From Diphasiastrum complanatum (taxonomy: Eukaryota; Streptophyta; Lycopodiopsida; Lycopodiales; Lycopodiaceae), in NCBI GenBank assembly GCA_029204225.1, contig CM055098.1, positions 6,547,746 to 6,611,745 on the forward strand: a stretch of 64,000 bases of DNA, read 5' to 3'. A program made the translations under genes and the position numbers. This document shows positions 56,677 through 64,000 of the stretch, piece after piece (within the stretch, counting starts at the first letter, position 1; the number at the start of each line of letters is the position of its first letter). The notes beneath the pieces are model-generated. The model saw only the letters and a list, made by a program, of their open reading frames with translations. It was not told the DNA's origin and did no database searches.

Positions 56677-57487
56677 TGTAACAAGCTTAACCATTCAGAC
56701 TTAAGAAAACTGAAATCCCAACCAACTCGAAAGCCAACTCAGAATCCGTCCCCAAAAGGTAACCGAAGGCAAAGACAAGCCACACATGAAACCCGAGTCA
56801 TAGTGGTCGCCAAACTGACCAATTGGCATAGCGGCAAGCCACATGTCGATGACGAGGACCCTTAGGCGCCGATGACGCAAAAAGGTTGTAGTAAGGGTCC
56901 TTCCACTTGAACCAGTCCCGGAGGCAAAACTGAAATGGTAATCATCCCCAAGGATCAACTTTATTAGATTTGGAAGAGGTTAGATTCATACATAGACTGA
57001 CCGGTCTCGGGGCCACCAACACGTGCTGGGCATTGTGCCTGGATCGTGCTGGTAGAGGGAGCTGAGACCTGGCAACTGGATTCCTAGCGCTGGTTGAGCT
57101 GCCCAAGTTTCTGTCTGCCGGACTCCCCCTATAGTTCTGTTGTGATTCGGCGCACCCCCTCTATTTTGAAACATAGTGCTTTTGGGTAAAGCACGCTTTT
57201 TAGGACTTAGTTTTTATTTTGCTGATTAAGCCTGGCAAGCCTGGCCGAATCAGTCTGGCTCCCGAACATGGGTCCCGGGAGCCGTCCCGGTGGCAGAATC
57301 AACTTGCTTCTTGACTAGGCCATGACTTGAGCTCCAGAGCTAGCTTATGACTTGTGACTACTTGACTGGCTCACCACAGGTCGGAGGCTCAGTCCTTGAC
57401 ATTCTAACTTGCTCTGGGACCTTAGAGAGCGTCACCCCTTAGAGTCTTACAGGGCACACTGGGTGCACCTGAGTCAGCTTTACAACA
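56677..57487 (-). repeat. 5' LTR of the minus-strand gypsy
   Basis: 811 bp, minus strand TGTTGTAAAGCTGAC to CTTGTTACA, with intact TG/CA ends. The base just inside is TTCTTTTGGG and not a PBS. Confidence 0.9.
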
Positions 57488-57675
57488 GTCTGGCTACCAT
57501 CTTATAGTAGATTTTGCAAGTCATGCAGCTCAACCTGCTACCATCAGTAGCCAGCCATGTCATGAATGATACCTGATACAAAACAAAAAGCAATTGAGCT
57601 CCCACTCAAAAGGGTGAATAAAGAAAATGACAAGTAGGCTCTTTATTCACCAAATCAATTAGTCAAATCCATGGA

Positions 57676-57744
<69 letters not shown>

Positions 57745-58323
57745 TAACAGCAAAGTACTTCCTTAGAGGACATTGGACCTTAATTGACTAAATAGTCCTT
57801 AAAAAGGTTTATTACATATTTGAAACTTTAAATACATAAACCACACAATGAGGCATATACAACATCATGTCTCACAAAAATACTATGCAAATTATAAGAG
57901 GAGTAAAGTCCTCAAGCAAGGGCTTTTTGAACTTGAGGTGGCCCAAGGGCAAGAGGTCAAAGGGCCCTTAAGGCCCCCCTTGCTTGGGTGCTTTACTTGG
58001 TGAGAACAACCGACAACTATTTTACAAATGTTTTGTTGGCCAAGTTGTTATGGGCATTATGCCTTGCCCGAGTAAGCTCTAAAGCATTATGCCCCACAAG
58101 GACCTAGACATTTGAACTACCCAAAAAAACTAGAGATATTCACATATAGCCTTTAGCCAACATAGAAGGTGAAAATCCCATGGTGTACTTTGAAGATAAT
58201 ATTGGCGCCCAAATATCTTAAAGCAGAAAAAGCTTCAGCAATGCCAATACATCCAAAAATCAACTAGATAAGTATCCCCAACAACATTACTTCCACTAAA
58301 AGGCTAACTGAATGTTTTTATTT
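57488..58323. other. unassigned sequence with AT microsatellite
   Basis: No gene recognised. It contains an AT dinucleotide run (57679-57740). Confidence 0.45.
57679..57740. repeat. AT microsatellite, about 31 units
   Basis: An uninterrupted AT run of about 62 bp. Confidence 0.97.
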
Positions 58324-58576
58324 TGTTGGGATTCGGAAGTATCGTGGTTGGCCGATAATCCTCGGTGCATGAATATATGTCTATCGAACTCAAGCTACCT
58401 TCGATAATTCGAAGATCGCTCTACTTGATCCTAGCTTCGAAGTCGTTGGGATCGAAATAGTCAATTTCGTAAGCATGCACAAATTAGATTGATTTAGATT
58501 TAATTATGGAAGCAAAATAGAACAAACCTTAGAGCATGACAATAGACACGAATTATCAGTCATATGAATAGTCATT
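58324..58576 (-). repeat. LTR end portion of a minus-strand copia, split by element 4
   Basis: On the minus strand it ends CCCAACA at 58324. Together with 62190-62524 (start TGTTAAATTT) it makes one LTR of about 588 bp with TGTT/AACA ends, interrupted by element 4. Confidence 0.6.
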
Positions 58577-60939
58577 TCCAGAAACTACTTGCTTACCCTT
58601 TTGATCATATGTGAGCCTTGAAGGTACTTGTCTTTCTCTTGATGTTCTCCTTGGCTTTTGACTTGATGAAGGTCCATCATCACCACCATCCAAAGTAGGA
58701 TCCTTCTCATCAACATCAAGAATGTTAGATCCATCTACTTTACCATCAATCATGCTTGAAGACACCTTTGGAATGTTTCCCTCATAAAAAATGACATCTC
58801 TACCAACAATCACTTTGTTAGTAGAAGGAATGTAAACCTTGTAGGCTTTACTCACCTCACTATATCCAACAAAAATACCTCTTCTTGAAGATGGATCCTC
58901 CTTGGTCCTATCATCAAGAGTAATGTTGACATAGCATGTGCATCCAAAGGTTCTTAGAAAGTTGACACTCGGCCTCCTCTTGAATAGCATCTCAAAAGGT
59001 GTCCTTCCATCCAAAATAGCACTCGGCCACCTATTGCACAAGAAATTGGCACACAACAAAGCTTGATCCCAAAATGGTTTGTCAAGATTAGCACTTAACC
59101 TCATAGCTTTACCACTTTCACATAAAGTTCTATTCTTCCTTTCAGCCACTCCATTTTGTTGTGGGGTCCTTGATGTTGTATACTCCCTCTTGATCCCATG
59201 CTCATCACAAAAGGCCTTGAACTTGTTAGATATGTACTCACCACCATTGTCACCTCTCAAGCACTTGATCTTTGTGGAAAATTGGTTCTCCCTTGCATTC
59301 TTGAACTTGACAAAGACATCATACACTTCATCCTTGCTCTTTAGTAGATAGATCCAACAAAATCTACTAAAATCATCAATGAATGTTACATACATCTTAG
59401 CTCCACTATTGCTAATTGTAGTAAATCCATGAATATCCGAATGTACAAGTTGAAAAGGCTTTGTAGATCTAGAAATAGATCTAGTATAAGGTAGTCTATG
59501 TGACTTAGACAAAGCACAAGACTCACAAACATGCTTGTCATTACTTAAGGAGCTTGGAAGACCAATCACAACCTTCTTTCTTGCCATTACCTCCAATGAC
59601 TTGAAGTTGAGGTGTCCCATCCTTTTGTGCCAAACCTCTTGAATAAAAATTTGCTCCCTTGTAACACATCCAACTTGGTTAGCAATAATACAAGCATCAA
59701 GTTTGAACAACTTCCCTTGCCTTTTACCTTTTCCAATCAAGACATCCTTCCTTTTGATCAAACAAGCATCTCCATCAAACTCCACCTTGAGGCCCTTACT
59801 TAGCATTTGACTCACACTAAGCAAATTCTTGGTAATAGATGGAATAAACAAGACATCCTCCAAATGAACATTCCTATTTGTAGAGACAGAAATAGGAATT
59901 GTGCCAATCCCTTTGATTGCACACTCACCATCATTGGCCGTGTAGATCACCCTCTTGTCATCTCCATATGCCAACAAAGAAGTGAAGTACTCTTTGTGAA
60001 AGGTCATGTGTGAACTTGCTCCACTATCAATCCACCAAGGATCTAGATCTCCATTATTAGCAAGCATGCATGAAGACATCACAAAAGCATCATCATTTGC
60101 ATCTTGAACATCCAAACCATCCTCATCAAGAGCAAGATTACCTCGCTTGTCTCCTTGATCTCTCTTCTTCTTGTAGCACTCACTTGCAAAGTGTCCTTTG
60201 ATGCCACAATAGAAGCACTTGAGCTTTGATCTATCCTTCTTTTTGCCACTTGAAGAATCATCCACTTGATCTTGCCCTTTAGACCACTTGATTTTGGTTT
60301 TGCCCTTGAATTTGCCCTTTGTGAACATAGCATCCTCTTGAAGTGTCGATGTAGATCCACCTCTTGCTTGAAGCCTATATTCCTCATTGATCAAGATCTC
60401 TTGAAGATCCATCAAACTTGGCAAAGTCTTTTGAATAGCAATACGTTGAACAATGCTAGCATGAGCATCCAACAAGCCATTAAAAATTACTTGAAGAAGC
60501 TCTCCTTCCTTAATGCTTTCATCTATGCAAGCTAACTCATCATTCAATGCTTTCATTCTCAAAACAAAAGTACTTGGAATTTCTTCATTCTTTTGCAAAC
60601 AAGAAAAGATTTGCCTTCTTAGAGTCAACACTCTAGAAGTAGACTCGGATTCATAAAGCTTCTTCAATGAGTTCCAAGCTTCCAAAGATGATGTGCACCT
60701 ACCAACTTCCTTGAGAAGTTCATTGGTAACATTCATCTCTATCATGTGTAGAGCCTTCTTGGCCCTCTTGTCATAACTCAATTGATCTTGTTGTGTTGTT
60801 GGTCTCTCCTCCAAACCTACAACAATATCCAAAACACCATTCATCTCAAGAAGTGACTCCATCCTCACTTTCACAATGAATAGTCACTTGAGGTAAGCGT
60901 ATCATTGGCTTCCAACATGACTCCAATTGAGGTTGCCAT
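58577..60939 (-). pseudogene. gag-protease-integrase of copia element 4
   Basis: The ATG at 60939 opens MATSIGVMLEAND, as in element 3. After 22 codons a one-base loss next to the conserved Trp codon gives a TGA (60871-60873). From 60874 down to 58556 the other frame is open for 772 codons. It has the gag capsid, an intact knuckle CFYCGIKGHFASEC, protease DPWWIDSGASSH, the integrase finger (WHKRMGHLNF, CESCALSKSH) and DDE core, and the linker to the truncation point. A few non-copia codons (DYSYD) precede the stop. Only the frameshift near the start and the missing 3' half break it. Confidence 0.9.
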
Positions 60940-61527
60940 GTAGCAATGACCTGATCTTCTCTTTCAACCTGCTTCAATGCACAAAGCACTCCTTTGAACA
61001 ACAACAAATGCTTTCAAAAGAAATCACCAAGATTTGAAACTATCTCACAAATTCTCTTCTAGCACTTATCCAAGCAAATCAACACATAGAATCATGGAAT
61101 CTTGATCAACCTATGATCTATCCTCAATCTAATGACTTTTGCCACTTTCTAAGATTGAAACACACTCAAATGACGTCCATAAACCTCACTATCTAGAGAT
61201 CCAATCAAAATTAGGGTTTTGACAAAATCACAAAAAATTGACTATTCCAAATCTACATGCAAATGCTGAAAATTTGATATGCAATCTATAAGTCACCACT
61301 TAGGCTGAACCAATGATCCAAAAATTGGCCAAATCTAGTATGTGAATACAAAAATCGGAATTGAACAAGTATATTGACCTATTTAGTGTTTTGATCTACA
61401 AAAGATCCAATCTACGAAAGCAAAAAATCTGCTTTTGGTGTAGAATCCTCTCTAGCATGCTCTAGACTTGATATCTTCACCAAATCATTGATAGATCTGA
61501 TTTCCTCCTTCATAACCTAAAACACAA
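60940..61527 (-). other. leader of copia element 4
   Basis: 588 bp without frames, closely matching the leader of element 3 in inverse orientation. Confidence 0.7.
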
Positions 61528-61539
61528 GATTTGATACCA
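61528..61539 (-). promoter_or_regulatory. decayed PBS of copia element 4
   Basis: The minus strand reads TGGTATCAAATC where the others have TGGTATCAGAGC. Confidence 0.75.
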
Positions 61540-62189
61540 TGTGAAAGATTTCAGATCCTTAAGATCCAATCTACTTGAATGATCTTTGGTGAGAAAGAGA
61601 AATACACTACCAATCTCACCAATGTAGAAAAATCAGCATCTACACACAATTTGAGATGCAAACATTAGTAGAACTTGATCAAACTTAAATGAAATGATTA
61701 TGTACTGCTGCTGTCCGTAAAAGACCAGCAAGCTACTGTATTTCACACGTGTGGATCCAAAAATAACAAATACAGATAATTCTACACATAGAATTGCAAG
61801 CAATCACCAAGATAGTGCACCAATGGAAAATAGAATCCAAGAGGACCATGTATAAGCATGAAATAAAATAGAGAAGAGAGAAGATCTCTCTCTCCACGAG
61901 TTACATCCTTTTATAGCAAGTCCAAACCCTATTTGGCCACTTGGCTTTCCCACCAAAATGCTAACCCTACTAATTTTGGGTCTAGATTCAATGTACCCAA
62001 CTTATTCAAATTGAATCTACTCAAACTCGCATTCTATCTTTCCCACATTTTCAAAAAGTGTTTATTCAAATGAAATTTAGACTAATGAACTTTGAAAAGT
62101 CAACCTCTAAGTCTAAGACAAGTTTTGGCCTCAATATGCCAAATATGGAAATATTGCAAAATGTGATGAGACTAGTTGAATCTTTCACA
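61540..62189 (-). repeat. 5' LTR of copia element 4
   Basis: 650 bp, TGTGAAAGATTC to TTTCACA on the minus strand. It has the TATAAAAG box (61908-61915 inverted) and the palindrome CACACGTGTG (61744-61753). Confidence 0.92.
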
Positions 62190-62524
62190 AGCAATCGCTG
62201 TCGAACGGAATCTGATTTTGTTAGAGATTATGTCCGGTCGTGATAGTGTTGAACTGCCGAATAATCGAGAGTTGATGGTGACTACTTGATAGTTTGATGA
62301 TGGCCGAATAGTCAATGATGGTTGTCATATAGATGATGATACTCAGATCGATAGTTCGGCCATGTCGACAGAAACACTATCATTGAATCCTTTGTATTTT
62401 TGTAGATTGTCAGAAAACTAGTGTATTTCTACAGAGTATGCGATTGTACAAGTATTTACACACAACAAATGAATGAATCTAGATTAGCAATGAGTTAATG
62501 GATGCAGAGGATAGAAATTTAACA
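62190..62524 (-). repeat. LTR start portion of a minus-strand copia
   Basis: The minus strand starts TGTTAAATTTC at 62524, right after the purine tract AAGGAGAGG (62525-62533). It continues at 58576 across element 4. Confidence 0.6.
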
Positions 62525-62640
62525 CCTCTCCTTAATATGGATCCTTGAATGCCTTGATTTTCAAATTCATGATAGCACAAAATTTTTTGTGCTTCTTGAG
62601 TTAACCCTTTTGTAAAGATATTAGTTTCCATGTACTAGAT
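62525..62640 (-). pseudogene. copia RNase H C-terminal scrap, minus strand
   Basis: The minus strand reads NIFTKGLTQEAQKILCYHEF and ILRRGVKF, the usual end of copia pol (DIFTKxL), running into the purine tract and LTR. Confidence 0.65.
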
Positions 62641-64000
62641 TCTGCAAAATGTCATCAATAAAAGTCAGAAAACAAAGAGCTCCCCCTATGGAAGAAGTTT
62701 GCATTGGGCCATAAAAGTCACCCCTGAGCCAAAATTTGACCAAGACTGCATTTTGCTCTTTCTATTTGAATAATTAGATTTTGTAGATTTCTTTGATTTG
62801 AATTTTTTATTTTTCTTTGGTAGATGTGGATCGGTAGTGCGGTAGTTACAAGCAAGATACTACACTGCACAATAGAACAAAATAGTAGAATGATGCACTC
62901 TGATTAGATTACAGAAAACTGAGTACAATGCTTGAAGCTGGGTGCAAAACAATAGGTGCTCAAAAATTGCTTTAGCTGAAATCGTTGATGATAAAAAAAA
63001 GAAAAACTGGAATGCTAACTAACTGATTCTAAACCTATCTTAACCACTGATCATTGTTGCAGAATAATGCCTGTACATTGTTACAAAGATGTCTGTCAGG
63101 GTGTTGACTCCATCATTGATGATTGGATGTCAGTCGATCAGTGCATTGATGGCCTAAGTAGATCTTCTTATAGTCCCACAGAGAGTAGCTTAACTGTATG
63201 TGGGCCGGATTTCTAATTACAAAGGGCCAGAATTTTACAAAGGGTTGAAATTTATACACTGGTCGAATGTATACAAAGGGTCGGATTTATTAAACCCGAT
63301 CTGATCCGATCCAGAGTCAAAGGTTCCCGGAAAATTAGAATCAATCCAACCCTACACAGTGTCGAAAAATCTCTCTTTGAAAAGAATTACATTGGGTCGA
63401 AAAATATGCCTTTGGAAAAATTTGATCTTGAATTTTTCAATCCTTTGCTGGAAATTCAAGACTTCATAATTTTTGTGTTTTCCAAAAATAAGTATATACA
63501 GATTTTTTTCAGGTTGCTCATTACTTGATGGAATTGGGCTTGAGCATAGAATTCCAACATCCCCTCCCCTCGAAAAAATAAAGAGGCACCATCCCAGAGC
63601 CCCACAAGATAGAGTTTTTTTGTTTTTTTTTGGGGGGGGGAGTGGGGGGAGGACTTAGCCTCCCCACACATTCTTTTTTTAGAGTGGGGGAGAGGTCTAC
63701 ATTTACCCACCCCCGTCTCCTCCCATTTTTTGGGGAGGAGGGAGGTGGGCCTTGGCACAATCCCCCTTTACATTTTCCAGTCTCTCGGCAACATGGAGGG
63801 GCACGCGCAATGCGTCGTCTCGCAAAAAAACTGAGAATGACAAGAATGTTGTGCCACAGACCACGGGGAGGGGGAAGATGACAAAGTAGATCATCAATCG
63901 CCTCTTTGAGCATCATCCACATGTCTCGACCACAAGCCACCACCCAGCCCATCGATGATGGAGGGCTAGTGGTCAAACGCAGCAGAGAATGTGTTAGTAC
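62641..64000. other. unassigned sequence, G-rich stretch near the end
   Basis: No gene recognised. A word close to TACAAAGGG(T/C)C recurs at about 63218, 63236 and 63274. Around 63628-63760 there are long G and T homopolymer runs. Frames there are open through low complexity only. Confidence 0.4.

Larger units (their letters stand above)
54374..57487 (-). mobile_element. gutted chromovirus-type Ty3/gypsy element
   Basis: Two 811-bp LTRs enclose only 1.5 kb. On the minus strand the order is 5' LTR (56677-57487), integrase core, chromodomain, purine tract, 3' LTR (54374-55184). PBS, gag, protease, RT and RNase H are missing, and the 5' LTR joins integrase sequence directly. No TSD is visible. 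Confidence 0.85.
58577..62189 (-). mobile_element. copia element 4 (family B), 3'-truncated, minus strand
   Basis: 5' LTR (61540-62189), altered PBS, leader, gag, protease and integrase, very close to element 3. Similarity stops at 58577, after GKQVVSGN, exactly in the integrase-RT linker. RT, RNase H, purine tract and 3' LTR are absent and no TSD can be shown. Confidence 0.9.

Noticed and set aside
63521-63976. Overlapping frames in the G-rich end of the window
   Set aside because: They are open only because of homopolymer and low-complexity sequence.

Overview
This window reads as nuclear DNA of a land plant, probably one with a large, repeat-rich genome. The evidence is a spliced last exon of a zinc-finger UBP-type gene, a fragment of a plant-type subtilase gene, a eukaryotic tRNA-Lys(CTT) gene with internal A and B boxes, and many Ty1/copia elements primed by initiator tRNA-Met. 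I cannot place the species. A fern, lycophyte or gymnosperm would fit, but that is a weak inference.

Layout. 1-772: last exon and 3' flank of a host gene. 788-13903: a decayed PIF/Harbinger DNA transposon with inverted ends GGGTGTTTTCACACA and TAA on both sides. It carries a MYB/SANT-like ORF1, a broken DDE transposase and a captured, frameshifted subtilase fragment. A complete copia element (4576-10801, TSD ATACA) is nested in it. 13919-22500: fragments of at least three copia elements, one carrying a non-copia passenger module. 22500-30310: a decayed Ty3/gypsy element split by two insertions with recognisable target duplications: a solo LTR (23544-24321) and a long-LTR element (26201-29230) that itself holds a tiny tRNA-like SINE. 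30480-34065: copia fragments on both strands. 34148-40579: a second complete copia element (TSD TGTAG). 40585-45065: LTR-like and simple-repeat sequence, then a decayed copia gag-PR-IN fragment. 45066-51054: a third copia element with both LTRs, in which reverse transcriptase is replaced by a foreign module. 51055-54373: low-copy sequence with a foldback and the tRNA gene. 54374-57487: a minus-strand chromovirus-type gypsy element reduced to integrase plus chromodomain between 811-bp LTRs. 57488-58323: an AT microsatellite and unassigned sequence. 58577-62189: a minus-strand, 3'-truncated relative of the third copia element, inserted in the LTR of yet another copia. 62640-64000: unassigned sequence.

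Apart from the terminal exon and the tRNA gene I see no gene likely to serve the host. No retroelement here looks autonomous. The copia at 4576 has a full-length ORF but lacks exactly the four residues of the RT active-site box. The copia at 34148 has a frameshift and a stop codon. The copia at 45066 has no RT. The gypsy copies are gutted. The most useful observations are structural: a passenger module shared by two copia copies, an LTR conversion tract that spilled over from flanking DNA, a Harbinger element with a captured gene fragment and a palindromic target, a mini-SINE with a 16-bp TSD, and a 3.6-kb inverted pair of copia copies that could form long dsRNA.
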